From Alphaproteobacteria bacterium (GTDB lineage Bacteria; Pseudomonadota; Alphaproteobacteria; Micavibrionales; Micavibrionaceae): a DNA stretch of 64,000 nucleotides. The translations under genes and the position numbers were made by a program. Below the pieces are notes generated by a model, which was not told the origin of the DNA, made no database searches, and worked only from the letters and a program-made list of their open reading frames with translations. The stretch covers positions 1 to 64,000 of the forward strand of contig JAGRHC010000003.1 of NCBI GenBank assembly GCA_020445145.1. The letters are read 5' to 3'. Shown piece after piece: positions 8,804 to 17,815 of the stretch (within the stretch, counting starts at the first letter, position 1; each line of letters opens with the position of its first letter).

Positions 8804-11143
8804 TTGATACCTATGGAAAAAAATAGGTCATCCCTTGCGCACTATTTTTCCTCTGTTGGCGGAAAAATTCTTCTCTTCGCCTGTCTGACGGCATTCCTGA
8901 CATCAATCATGATCGGAGGCTATTTCTATGTCAAAACAACCGGTCAGGAAATGCGCATTCAAATCAGTGACCTTGCCACAGAACGAAAATCAGTCACGCC
9001 CCTGCTGCAATCAGCATTCAATGAATTAAACACCAACATAAATGTTCTGGCCCGCACCCCCCCCGTTCAAGGAATTATCCGCGCCACCGAAAATAACGGC
9101 ATAGACCCGCAAGACGGCTCAACGACGCAACTCTGGAAAAGCAGACTGGAAACAATATTCACGTCGATGATTGGTGTCGTCGACAGCTATGTCCAGATCC
9201 GTTACATCGGCATGGAAGATAACGCCCGTGAACTGGTGCGTATAAACCGCAAAAATGACATCATAACGCGCGTCCCCTCCGAAGCCTTGCAGCAAAAAGG
9301 GGAAGAGTTCTATGTCAGAGAAGCGGCACAGACCCCGCCCGGAAAAACCTATTTCTCCACCGTCAGCCTGAACCGGGAACATGGCAAAGTGGAAGAACCC
9401 TTCCTGCCGGTCATCAGGGCGGCAGTCCCGATATATAAAGAAAATGGCCCTTTGTTCGGAATGATCGTCATCAACGTATCCTACGAAAAAATCCTCGGAG
9501 GCGTTCTAAAAAAACTGAAAAGTAGTCGCGATCTGTACATTATCAATCAAAAGGGCGACTTCATCGTCTACAAAAATAAAGAAAGCGCCCCGCATTTTCA
9601 CTTCGGCGGTCTCGATAAAACGCCGCCCGCAGAAAACCCCATTATCGCTGCAATTCTAAAATCTCCAGAAAAACAAGACACGCTGCACATTGAAGATGAT
9701 GGCATCCCGGTGGTGATCAACTACAGCAAAAACAATTTTATACCCTTTGAGGAAAATCGTACCCTCACAATTGCCATCGTTGCCCCCCGCGATATCCTTT
9801 TGGGACCGGTATACAAAATACGAAACAATTTCATCCTGCTGACAACGATGATGGTTCTTCTCGCTTCGGCCTCGGCAGCCTTGTTCTCTAATCTATTGGT
9901 GCAGCCTTTAAACAAAATGATCGCAGAAATTCGGGCCTATGGGCACGGGCGCGAAAAACTCGATCTGCCCGTCACAGCAACAGATGAAATCGGCGAACTT
10001 GCAAGAGCTTTCGATGATATGAAGATGAATCTCGAACAAGCACGTCTGGCCGAAACCAAAGTCCTGACCCGCCTTCAGGCCATCGTAGACAACACGGTTG
10101 ATGGCCTGATCACCATCAATGAAAAGGCGGAAATCATTGATTACAACAAGGCATGCGAAAAAATATTCGGCTACACACCAGAAGAAATAATAGGCAAAAA
10201 TATCAAAACCCTGATGCCGGACCACTATGCTGAGAAACATGAAGATTATTTAAAAAATTACCACGAAACCGGAGTGGCAAAAATCATCGGAAAAGGCCGT
10301 GAGGTTGAAGGAAAGCGTAAAGACGGAACGATATTTCCTCTCGATCTCTCTGTCTCCGAAGTCTCGCGAAACGGGGAAAAACGTCTCTACAGCGGCATCG
10401 TCCGCGACATAACCCTGCGCAAGCAGGCCGAAGAAGAAATCATGCGCTCCAACGAGGAACTCGAGCATTTCGCCTACATCGCATCCCACGATCTGCAGGA
10501 ACCCCTACGTATGGTCAGTAACTTCACCCGCATCCTTGACGAGGAATATGGTGAAAACATGGACCAACAGGCGCGCCAGTATATGAACTTCATCACCGAA
10601 GCCGCCCAGCGCATGCAGCACATGGTCTCCGACCTTCTGGAATATTCCCGTATTGGCTCATCCAGTGCCGGATTTGAAGAATTTGAAAGCCGGGAACAGA
10701 TCGGCATCGCCCTTCAATTGCTGAAAGACACGATCGAGGAAACAGGCGCAACAGTGACATCAGAGCCGATGCCGGCCCTGCTGGCAAGCCCTGTCCGTTT
10801 TTCAAGGCTCATACAAAACCTCGTCGGAAACGCCTTGAAATATAGCCCCAAAGACCGCCCGCCCGTCATTCATATCGCGGTAACGGAAGAAGCCGAAAAC
10901 TGGCTGTTCAGCGTCAAAGACAACGGCATAGGCATCCGCGAGGAGTTTCTGGAGCAAATCTTCATTATCTTCCGCAGGCTGCACGGTAAAAACGAATATG
11001 CAGGCCGCGGCATGGGCCTCGCCGTCTGCAAAAAAATTGTCGAAAGCTTCGGCGGGAAAATCTGGGCGGAATCCGAATTTGGCAAAGGCTCAACATTCTT
11101 TTTCACAATCCCCAAACCACAACAAGCGAGGAAAGTGGCATGA
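8804..11143 (+). CDS. Membrane sensor histidine kinase (dCache-like, HAMP, PAS, HisKA, HATPase)
   Basis: A 779-residue sensor kinase. Transmembrane helix 1 (about residues 19-43) and helix 2 (about 344-367) enclose a periplasmic dCache-like sensor domain. A HAMP linker (370-420), a PAS domain (about 425-535, containing IGKNIKTLMP) and a phytochrome-type dimerisation domain follow. The phosphoacceptor is His562 in SHDLQEPLR. The ATPase domain has N (VGNALKYS), G1 (DNGIGI) and G2 (GRGMGLAVCKKIV) boxes. TTG at 8804 has AGGAAG at ideal spacing; ATG at 8813 is an alternative. Its end overlaps the next receiver by 4 bases, so they probably work as a pair. Confidence 0.92.
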   Translation: MIPMEKNRSSLAHYFSSVGGKILLFACLTAFLTSIMIGGYFYVKTTGQEMRIQISDLATERKSVTPLLQSAFNELNTNINVLARTPPVQGIIRATENNGIDPQDGSTTQLWKSRLETIFTSMIGVVDSYVQIRYIGMEDNARELVRINRKNDIITRVPSEALQQKGEEFYVREAAQTPPGKTYFSTVSLNREHGKVEEPFLPVIRAAVPIYKENGPLFGMIVINVSYEKILGGVLKKLKSSRDLYIINQKGDFIVYKNKESAPHFHFGGLDKTPPAENPIIAAILKSPEKQDTLHIEDDGIPVVINYSKNNFIPFEENRTLTIAIVAPRDILLGPVYKIRNNFILLTTMMVLLASASAALFSNLLVQPLNKMIAEIRAYGHGREKLDLPVTATDEIGELARAFDDMKMNLEQARLAETKVLTRLQAIVDNTVDGLITINEKAEIIDYNKACEKIFGYTPEEIIGKNIKTLMPDHYAEKHEDYLKNYHETGVAKIIGKGREVEGKRKDGTIFPLDLSVSEVSRNGEKRLYSGIVRDITLRKQAEEEIMRSNEELEHFAYIASHDLQEPLRMVSNFTRILDEEYGENMDQQARQYMNFITEAAQRMQHMVSDLLEYSRIGSSSAGFEEFESREQIGIALQLLKDTIEETGATVTSEPMPALLASPVRFSRLIQNLVGNALKYSPKDRPPVIHIAVTEEAENWLFSVKDNGIGIREEFLEQIFIIFRRLHGKNEYAGRGMGLAVCKKIVESFGGKIWAESEFGKGSTFFFTIPKPQQARKVA

Positions 11144-11583
11144 TAAATAGACTAAGACCCATAGAAATCCTGATGGTCGAAGACAATGATGGGGATGTAT
11201 TTCTAACCCGCCGCGCCTTCGAAAAAGCCAAAATTCGCAACAACATTGTCATTGCGCAGGACGGTGAAAAAGCCCTGTCATTGCTAAGAAATGAAGATGG
11301 AGCAGAAGATTTTATTTTGCCGGACATCATTTTGCTCGACATCAACTTGCCCGGCAAAGATGGAAAACAAGTGCTGGCAGAGCTCAAGCAAGACGAAAAT
11401 CTCAAGCGCATTCCGATCGTCATCCTGACAAGTTCGCAAGCCGATCAGGACATAATCAAGTCCTATGAACTCCATGCCAATGGCTACATCGTAAAACCGG
11501 TGAGCCCCGAAAAATTCAACGAAGTTGTTCTCGCCATTGAAGAGTTTTGGTTCAGCGTCGTCGTCCTGCCATCAGACATCTAG
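11140..11583 (+). CDS. Rcp1-like single-domain response regulator
   Basis: A 147-residue receiver of the kind paired with phytochrome-type kinases (Rcp1 family). Conserved features are the acidic pair in VEDNDGD, phosphoacceptor Asp67 in ILLDINLPGKDG, Thr in ILTSSQA and Lys in YIVKPVSPEKF. The C-terminal helix ending EEFWF is typical of Rcp1. It starts inside the end of the upstream kinase gene (ATGA overlap), which predicts that it is the kinase's partner. There is no DNA-binding output domain, so signalling must go to another protein, perhaps the soluble kinase that follows. Confidence 0.92.
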   Translation: MINRLRPIEILMVEDNDGDVFLTRRAFEKAKIRNNIVIAQDGEKALSLLRNEDGAEDFILPDIILLDINLPGKDGKQVLAELKQDENLKRIPIVILTSSQADQDIIKSYELHANGYIVKPVSPEKFNEVVLAIEEFWFSVVVLPSDI

Positions 11584-11597
11584 AAAAAGAGTTAAAA

Positions 11598-12299
11598 ATG
11601 ACCGAAGCAAGTGCCCGTGAAGCCAAAGTCCGCAAGGAATATGACGATTTCGCCTACATCGTATCCCACGATCTAAGCGCATCCCTGAGGCATATTAAAA
11701 CCTTCACCCGCCTCCTGATCGCAGAGCATCAGGAAACCCTCTCCGACGAAGAGAAAGAATATGTCTATTTTCTGGAGCAGGGGCTTCATAATCTGGAAGA
11801 AATGCAAAATGCGCTTTTAATATTCTCACGCCTGAACACCAGAGCGGCGCCGCTCGAACCATGTGATTGCAACGAGATCGCACGAAATGCCCTCAAAAAA
11901 TTGTCCGGAGTAATCCAGAAAACAGACCCGATTATAAATACGGCAGACCTTCCAACCGTAATGGCTGATGCCGGGCAACTCTCAACACTTTTTTACAACA
12001 TTCTAGAAAACGCCCTGAAATTCAGGGCCGAAGACGGACCCGCCCCGGAAATCACAATTGACTCTCAGAAAATTGGGAGCGCCTGGCAATTCACCATAAC
12101 AGACAATGGAATCGGCATCGAAGAAGCCTTCCTGGGCGATGTGTTTCGTATGTTTCGGCGCCTCCACCCGAATACCTACCCGGGGATCGGTGCAGGCCTT
12201 ACAATTTGCAAAAAAATTGTCGAACGCCACGACGGAAAAATACATCTGGAACCTGCAAAGGATAAAGGAATATCAGTAATTTTTACTCTGCCTGCATAA
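11598..12299 (+). CDS. Soluble histidine kinase without sensor domain
   Basis: A 233-residue protein made only of a phytochrome-type dimerisation/phosphoacceptor domain (His24 in SHDLSASLR) and an HATPase domain (YNILENALKF, DNGIGIEEAF, PGIGAGLTICKKIV). The ATG at 11598 has AAGAG 7 bases upstream; an upstream in-frame ATG lies inside the preceding receiver gene and is unlikely. With no input domain it may receive phosphate or a signal from the adjacent receivers, or act as a phosphotransfer or phosphatase element. It closes the four-gene module. Confidence 0.87.
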   Translation: MTEASAREAKVRKEYDDFAYIVSHDLSASLRHIKTFTRLLIAEHQETLSDEEKEYVYFLEQGLHNLEEMQNALLIFSRLNTRAAPLEPCDCNEIARNALKKLSGVIQKTDPIINTADLPTVMADAGQLSTLFYNILENALKFRAEDGPAPEITIDSQKIGSAWQFTITDNGIGIEEAFLGDVFRMFRRLHPNTYPGIGAGLTICKKIVERHDGKIHLEPAKDKGISVIFTLPA

Positions 12300-12414
12300 T
12301 CAGCCAAGATTAAAAATTTCCGTCAGAACAGCGAAGCGTTTTCCAAAAAAAATCTGGAAAAATATTGCACCGCAGTATATAAAGACCCTGCACACGAAAA
12401 AAGCGGAGAACGCA

Positions 12415-13434
12415 ATGAACGGCAAGAGTATTCTTGTAACGGGAGGTGCGGGGTATATCGGATCGCATGTCTGTAAGGCGTTGGCGGAAAACGGGTATGT
12501 CCCTGTCACTTACGACAATCTAAGCTCAGGAAATCTTGATGCCGTCAAATGGGGGCCGCTGGAAAGAGGCGACATCCGTGATGTCAAAGCGCTGTCCGCA
12601 GCTGTACAAACGCATAAGCCCGCCGCCATCATGCATTTCGCAGCAAAAATTCAGGTTGGTGACTCGGTCGTAAACCCGGCGGAATTCTACTACAACAACC
12701 TGTTCGGATCATACACGCTCCTCGAAGTAGCCCGTCAATACGGCATCAAACATATGGTCTTCTCCAGCACAGCCGCCGTCTACGGCATGCCCCAAACAAA
12801 CCTGATTCCCGAAACGGCGCCAAAGGCCCCGATAAACCCATACGGCAACACCAAGCTCGCCATGGAAAACATGATCAGCGACTTTTCATCCGCCTACAAT
12901 CTGAACTTCGCGACATTGCGATATTTTAACGCCGCCGGCGCCGACCTCCAGAGCGAAACCGGAACAGCCTATCCTGTCGATACACACCTCATCCCCCTAC
13001 TGATGCAGGTTGCCGCGGGCCAAAGACCGGAAATCGGCATATACGGCACCGACTACGACACCCCGGACGGGACAGCCATCCGGGATTACATCCACGTCAC
13101 AGACCTCGCACAGGCACACGTTCTGGCGCTGGAAAACATTTTTCAAAACAACCAAAACCTGACCCTGAACCTTGGGACCAACCAGGGGTATTCCGTACGC
13201 GAAGTCATCAAAAAGGCAAGAGAAGTCACAGGGCAGTCAATTCCCGCCGCTGAAATACCACGCCGCGCCGGAGATCCACCAATCCTTGTCGCCGACGCTA
13301 CAAAAGCCCGCGAAGTCCTCGGCTGGCAGCCGCACCATTCCGACATTGGCACAATCCTTGAATCAGCATGGCGCTGGAAATGCAGTCAGCGCAAAGGCGC
13401 ATCTGCCGCGGAAAATCAAACGGAAACAGCGTAA
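12415..13434 (+). CDS. galE: UDP-glucose 4-epimerase (ExoB-like)
   Basis: A 339-residue extended short-chain dehydrogenase that interconverts UDP-glucose and UDP-galactose. The NAD-binding motif GGAGYIGSH is at the N-terminus, the catalytic Ser cluster in FSSTAAVYG and the Tyr-Lys pair in YGNTK. The length is usual for GalE. GGAG lies 8 bases before the ATG. It is the first gene of a ten-gene polysaccharide operon, where it would supply UDP-galactose to the sugar-phosphate transferase encoded next, as exoB does for succinoglycan. Confidence 0.93.
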   Translation: MNGKSILVTGGAGYIGSHVCKALAENGYVPVTYDNLSSGNLDAVKWGPLERGDIRDVKALSAAVQTHKPAAIMHFAAKIQVGDSVVNPAEFYYNNLFGSYTLLEVARQYGIKHMVFSSTAAVYGMPQTNLIPETAPKAPINPYGNTKLAMENMISDFSSAYNLNFATLRYFNAAGADLQSETGTAYPVDTHLIPLLMQVAAGQRPEIGIYGTDYDTPDGTAIRDYIHVTDLAQAHVLALENIFQNNQNLTLNLGTNQGYSVREVIKKAREVTGQSIPAAEIPRRAGDPPILVADATKAREVLGWQPHHSDIGTILESAWRWKCSQRKGASAAENQTETA

Positions 13435-13440
13435 TCGAAA

Positions 13441-14859
13441 ATGAAAAAGTCACTCCTCCCCCTGATTATCGGCGACATAACGGGGTTTATCCTCACGTTT
13501 GTGTTCGCCTGGCTTATGTTCGAAATTTTTGGCACCTATCATGACCGTGCCCTGTTTCCTTACCCGTCCCACGTCATCACCATAAACCTGATCGTTTTCT
13601 ACTTAGGGCTGGCCGCAACAGGTATCCTCTACTTCATGCAAAAGGGGCACTACAAACTCGCAACCCCGTGGTGGCAGCAAGTCAAACATATCTGCAACTT
13701 CAGCTTCACCTCGCTGGTCATCTTCGGCTTCTTCTTCTACCTGATGAAAGGCGATATGAGCCGGGCATTCGTGATCATCTCATGGATCGGCCTGATTCCT
13801 GCTTTGATGATTGCCCGCCTCGTCGTCCGCGCCCGCATGATCGCCAAAGGCCGTTGGAGTGTCCCGACCTACCTGATCGGCGGCTTCGAAAACACTATCG
13901 AAACGATCTACGCCCTGCGCTCCGAACCCTTCATCCGCTTCAAAATTAAAGCCGCGATTCTCCCGGATTCAACGCCAACCCGCATCAAACGCTTCAAGGA
14001 AATACACGAAAACATCCTCGTCAAAAAAGCGCTCCCGGCCCTAAGCCCTGGCGATTTCGTGATCATCAGTCCCGACACACGCCGTGAACTTGACCTCTCC
14101 GCGATCATCCGCAAAGTCACTGACGCAGGCGCTGAATTTGCCCTCGTCCCCCCGGTCGAGGGGTTTTCCTACTACGGCCTTCAATCCCATTATTTCTTCG
14201 GCTACAACATCGTCCTCCTGCACCAGAACGTCCGCCTGCACAGCCTGCTAAACCAGATCATCAAAACCATCATGGACCGCATCGGCGCAGTCATAGGCTT
14301 GCTCCTCCTCTCACCGCTGTTCCTCTACATCATCTTCAAAATCAAAATGGAGGATGGCGGCCCGGCGTTCTTCGGCCACAAACGTGTCGGCCAAAACGGC
14401 AAAACCTTCAAATGCTGGAAATTTCGATCCATGGTCCCCAACGCCAAAGAAGTCCTCGAAGAGCTTCTGGCCAAAGACCCCGCAGCCCGCGAAGAATGGG
14501 AACGCGATTTCAAACTGAAAAACGATCCGCGCATCACCAAAATCGGCGAGATCTTGCGCAAAACAAGCCTCGACGAAATCCCACAACTTTTCAACGTCCT
14601 GCGCGGAGAAATGAGCCTCGTCGGCCCACGACCGATTGTGACCGACGAAATCAAATATTACGGCGATAAAATCAATGACTATTACGCCGTGCGCCCCGGC
14701 ATCACCGGCCTTTGGCAAGCCAGCGGACGGAACGACGTCACCTATGCCCTGCGCGTCTATCTCGATAGCTGGTACGTGCGCCACTGGTCGCTCTGGACGG
14801 ATATCGTAATTGTCATTAAAACAATCTTTGTCATCATCACCGGAAAAGGTGCCTATTAA
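13441..14859 (+). CDS. Undecaprenyl-phosphate sugar-1-phosphate transferase (WbaP/ExoY family)
   Basis: The initiating transferase that places the first sugar phosphate on the lipid carrier at the inner membrane. It has 472 residues. Four or five N-terminal transmembrane helices and a central soluble domain are followed by a re-entrant helix and the catalytic domain. The C-terminal signature motifs are all visible: KFRSM, DEIPQLFNVLRGEMSLVGPRP and PGITGLWQ. The full-length form resembles WbaP, which often uses UDP-galactose; this fits the preceding galE only 6 bases upstream. ExoY of rhizobia has only the catalytic part. The sugar specificity is inference. Confidence 0.9.
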   Translation: MKKSLLPLIIGDITGFILTFVFAWLMFEIFGTYHDRALFPYPSHVITINLIVFYLGLAATGILYFMQKGHYKLATPWWQQVKHICNFSFTSLVIFGFFFYLMKGDMSRAFVIISWIGLIPALMIARLVVRARMIAKGRWSVPTYLIGGFENTIETIYALRSEPFIRFKIKAAILPDSTPTRIKRFKEIHENILVKKALPALSPGDFVIISPDTRRELDLSAIIRKVTDAGAEFALVPPVEGFSYYGLQSHYFFGYNIVLLHQNVRLHSLLNQIIKTIMDRIGAVIGLLLLSPLFLYIIFKIKMEDGGPAFFGHKRVGQNGKTFKCWKFRSMVPNAKEVLEELLAKDPAAREEWERDFKLKNDPRITKIGEILRKTSLDEIPQLFNVLRGEMSLVGPRPIVTDEIKYYGDKINDYYAVRPGITGLWQASGRNDVTYALRVYLDSWYVRHWSLWTDIVIVIKTIFVIITGKGAY

Positions 14860-14875
14860 AAGAGAATATAAGAGC

Positions 14876-15661
14876 ATGAAAACCCTAAAATTTTACATAT
14901 ACAAAACGTTTCGTATAAAGAAAGTTCCCCTTTTGGCTCTGGCGTTCCTAAGCATCTGCCCGTTTTCAGCACACGCCGAGGAAATCCCCTTCTACGCCAC
15001 CTACCCAAACATCGACCTGTCGCGTTGGTATATCTCCAGCGGCTGGGCCAACGGCGAGCACCAATCCTGCGAATGGCGCGCGGGCAACGTCTCCGCGAAA
15101 GAAAAGGCGCTCCGCCTGACACTGTCCGACAAAGGCGCCCTCAAACGCAAATGGAGCTGCGGTGAAATCCAGACCAAAGCCCTCTACAGCTATGGCCGCT
15201 ACGAAGCCCGCATGAAAACCGCTGCCGGCTCTGGCCTCAACACCGCCTTCTTCACCTATATCGGCCCCCCACAGGGGGTTCCCGAACATGACGAGATCGA
15301 CTTCGAATTCCTCGGCAAAGACAGCAAAACCGTGCAACTCAATTACTACCGAAAAGGGCAGGGCGGCCACGAACATATCGTCGATCTCGGCTTCGATGCG
15401 TCAGAAGACTTCCACGACTACGCCTTCGACTGGCTCCCGGAAAAAATAATCTGGTACATCGACGGAAAACAAGTCCATGAAACGCAAACCGGAGCAACCG
15501 ACATCCCCGTCAACCCAAGCAAAATATACCTAAGCCTCTGGTCAAACGCACCGTCGATCAACAAATGGATGGGCCCCTTCACCTACAACGGACCTTACAC
15601 CGCCGACTACGAATGGGTAAAATTCACCCCGGCCGAAGACCTGAAAGCCAAAGAAGATTAA
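14876..15661 (+). CDS. exoK: Secreted GH16 endo-glycanase (ExoK-like)
   Basis: A 261-residue family 16 glycoside hydrolase with a Sec signal peptide (hydrophobic core FLSICPFSAHA, cleavage near residue 36). The catalytic signature DEIDFEF carries the nucleophile Glu and acid/base Glu. ExoK of Sinorhizobium is a beta-1,3-1,4-glycanase that trims nascent succinoglycan, and this gene occupies the same position relative to the exoL-, exoA-, exoM- and exoO-like genes. The start is the ATG 16 bases after the previous stop; longer readings overlap the transferase gene. It likely controls chain length or release of the polymer outside the cell. Confidence 0.88.
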   Translation: MKTLKFYIYKTFRIKKVPLLALAFLSICPFSAHAEEIPFYATYPNIDLSRWYISSGWANGEHQSCEWRAGNVSAKEKALRLTLSDKGALKRKWSCGEIQTKALYSYGRYEARMKTAAGSGLNTAFFTYIGPPQGVPEHDEIDFEFLGKDSKTVQLNYYRKGQGGHEHIVDLGFDASEDFHDYAFDWLPEKIIWYIDGKQVHETQTGATDIPVNPSKIYLSLWSNAPSINKWMGPFTYNGPYTADYEWVKFTPAEDLKAKED

Positions 15662-15680
15662 AACGAAACGATAGAACAAG

Positions 15681-16826
15681 ATGAACATCCTCTATCTCGT
15701 CCACGACCTTTCGGATGCCGCCGTTGCAAAGCGCGTAGCCATGCTGACGGATGGCGGAGCCGACGTGCGCGTGGCCGGGTTCTGCCGTGCCGTCACCCCC
15801 CCGGACAAAATTGCCGGGTGCCCGGCCCTGAGTTTCGGGCAGACCCACAATGGAGGCTTTGCGCAGCGCACGTTCTCAGTCCTCCGCGAAGCTGCAACGC
15901 TCTCCCGCCACCGGGAAATTTTTGCCGCCCCCGACATCATCATCGCCCGCACTCTCGAAATGCTGGCGCTAGCCGTGCGCGGGCAGGGGTTCAGGGCGCC
16001 CCCCACGCCAATCATATACGAAAGCCTAGACATCCACCGCCTGCTCTTAAAGAACGGCCCTGTAGGTCAGGCACTGCGCACAATCGAACAACGCCTCGCC
16101 GCCCGCACCGCCGGCCTCATAACCAGTTCTCCGGCCTTCACCTATGAATATTTCCACAAATGCACAAACATCAGCGGCCCTATCCGCCTAATCGAAAACA
16201 AAGTCTACCGGCACGAGGTTCCAGCCCCGCAAAACCCGCCGCGCATCCCCGGACCGCCATGGAAAATAGGCTGGTTCGGCGCCTTACGCTGCTTTAAAAG
16301 CCTCGAAATTCTCTCTGATCTTGCTCGAAATTCCGGCGGAAAAATCGAAGTCATCCTCCGTGGCCGCCCGGCCTACGACCAGATGCCGGACTTCGACCGG
16401 ATTACATCCCAAACCCCGCACCTGCGCTACGTCGGCCCCTACAAAAACCCGGACGACCTCGAAGACATCTACCGCGAAGTCCACTTCTCATGGGCCATCG
16501 ACATGTACGAAGAGGGCCTGAACTCCTCATGGCTCCTCCCAAACCGCCTCTACGAAGGCGGCCTCTACGCCGCCGTCCCGCTGGCCCTGAATACCGTCGA
16601 AACAGGCCGCTACCTGGAAAAACTCGGCCTCGGCCTCTTGCTGGAGAACCCTTTGGAACAATCCCTGCAACACGCCTTTGACGCCCTAACGCCGGAACAA
16701 TACACCGCTCTCGAAACCGCCGCCCGCGAGGCCCCCCCCAGCCAATGGTGCGCCAGTAAGGAAGAGTCAAAGGACCTCGTAAATTGGCTGCAAAGCCTCA
16801 CCACCCACAAGGAAACCGCCACATGA
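15681..16826 (+). CDS. exoL: Glycosyltransferase, GT-B fold (ExoL-like)
   Basis: A 381-residue GT4-type transferase. The N-terminus MNILYLVHDLSDAAVAKRV matches the pattern of the rhizobial ExoL type, and the second half has GWFGALRCFKSL and a C-terminal GLY/GLG region as in GT-B nucleotide-sugar binding. It has no membrane segment, so it acts at the cytoplasmic face on the lipid-linked repeat unit. Its place between the exoK- and exoA-like genes copies the succinoglycan gene order. The sugar donor is unknown. The end overlaps the next gene by 4 bases. Confidence 0.8.
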   Translation: MNILYLVHDLSDAAVAKRVAMLTDGGADVRVAGFCRAVTPPDKIAGCPALSFGQTHNGGFAQRTFSVLREAATLSRHREIFAAPDIIIARTLEMLALAVRGQGFRAPPTPIIYESLDIHRLLLKNGPVGQALRTIEQRLAARTAGLITSSPAFTYEYFHKCTNISGPIRLIENKVYRHEVPAPQNPPRIPGPPWKIGWFGALRCFKSLEILSDLARNSGGKIEVILRGRPAYDQMPDFDRITSQTPHLRYVGPYKNPDDLEDIYREVHFSWAIDMYEEGLNSSWLLPNRLYEGGLYAAVPLALNTVETGRYLEKLGLGLLLENPLEQSLQHAFDALTPEQYTALETAAREAPPSQWCASKEESKDLVNWLQSLTTHKETAT

Positions 16827-17815
16827 AAACCCTGATCTGCATCCCCTGCCTGAACGAGGAAGCCCACCTCGAAACACTGGTGCGAAAATTGGTCGAAAAC
16901 AACGAAAGTCTGGAGGCGCATATCGTCATCGCCGACGGCGGGAGCGCAGACAGAACGGTCACGATCGCCAAAGAATTAGACGAAGAATTTGAAAACGTCA
17001 CCTACCTCCACAACCCCGCCCGCATCCAGAGCGCCGCAATAAACTTAACCGTCAAAGAATACGGTCAAAACGCAGACATCCTTATCCGCATCGACGCCCA
17101 TTCCGACTACCCGGACGATTACTGCGCCGTCCTCATCGAAGAAGCGGAAAAAACGGGCGCAGACTCGATCGTCACAGCCGTCGAAACCATCGGAAAAACC
17201 CTCTTCCAGTGCGCTGTCGCAGCCGCCCAGAACTCCAAGCTCGGTAACGGCGGTTCCGCTCACCGCACCGCGGACGGACAGGGCATGTGGATCGATCACG
17301 GCCACCACGGTCTGATGCGCATTCAGGCCTTCAGCGATGTCGGCGGCTACGACGAAACCTTCACCCACAACGAAGACGCCGAACTCGACACCCGCCTGCG
17401 TGCTGCCGGCTATAAAATATGGCTGACCGGAAAAACATCGCCGACCTATTACCCGCGCAGCACCCCGGGCGGGCTTTTCCGCCAGTATTTCAACTACGGC
17501 AGAGGCCGCGCCCGCACCATCCTCAAACACCGCGAGCGCCCGCATATGCGCCAGATGATCCCGGTCGGCGTCGCCCCCGCCGTCCTGCTGTTCCTTCTAC
17601 CCATAGCCCAGCCTTTGGCATCCTTCCCGTTTCTCCTTTGGTCTGGCACATGTCTGGCCTACGGCGGGTATTTGGCCTACAAGGCAAAAGACCTCGACAT
17701 CGCATGGTCCGGCCCCGCCGCGATGATCATGCATTTTGCATGGTCGCTCGGCTTCTGGCGCGCCCTGTTCGATTACGGCCTCGCGGAAATAAAGAAGCGC
17801 AAATCAAATGAATAA
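16823..17815 (+). CDS. exoA: Glycosyltransferase family 2 (ExoA-like)
   Basis: A 330-residue GT-A transferase. The N-terminus MKTLICIPCLNEEAHLETL and DXD-type IRIDAHSDYP are typical of ExoA, which adds a glucose in succinoglycan assembly. An acidic ED motif (HNEDAEL) is in the expected place, and two hydrophobic helices near the C-terminus (about residues 250-300) make it membrane-associated. The start overlaps the previous stop (ATGA) and has AAGGA upstream; a longer reading would run into exoL. The linkage formed here is inferred only. Confidence 0.85.
   Translation: MKTLICIPCLNEEAHLETLVRKLVENNESLEAHIVIADGGSADRTVTIAKELDEEFENVTYLHNPARIQSAAINLTVKEYGQNADILIRIDAHSDYPDDYCAVLIEEAEKTGADSIVTAVETIGKTLFQCAVAAAQNSKLGNGGSAHRTADGQGMWIDHGHHGLMRIQAFSDVGGYDETFTHNEDAELDTRLRAAGYKIWLTGKTSPTYYPRSTPGGLFRQYFNYGRGRARTILKHRERPHMRQMIPVGVAPAVLLFLLPIAQPLASFPFLLWSGTCLAYGGYLAYKAKDLDIAWSGPAAMIMHFAWSLGFWRALFDYGLAEIKKRKSNE

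Noticed and set aside
12339..12361. Inverted repeat TTTTCCA/TGGAAAA after the soluble kinase, considered as a terminator
   Set aside because: The stem is short and AT-rich and no U-tract follows; it could equally be chance in an A-rich gap before galE.
14311..14877. 188-codon minus-strand frame opposite the WbaP-type gene
   Set aside because: The plus strand carries all catalytic motifs of the sugar transferase here; the antisense frame has no start signal or motif.
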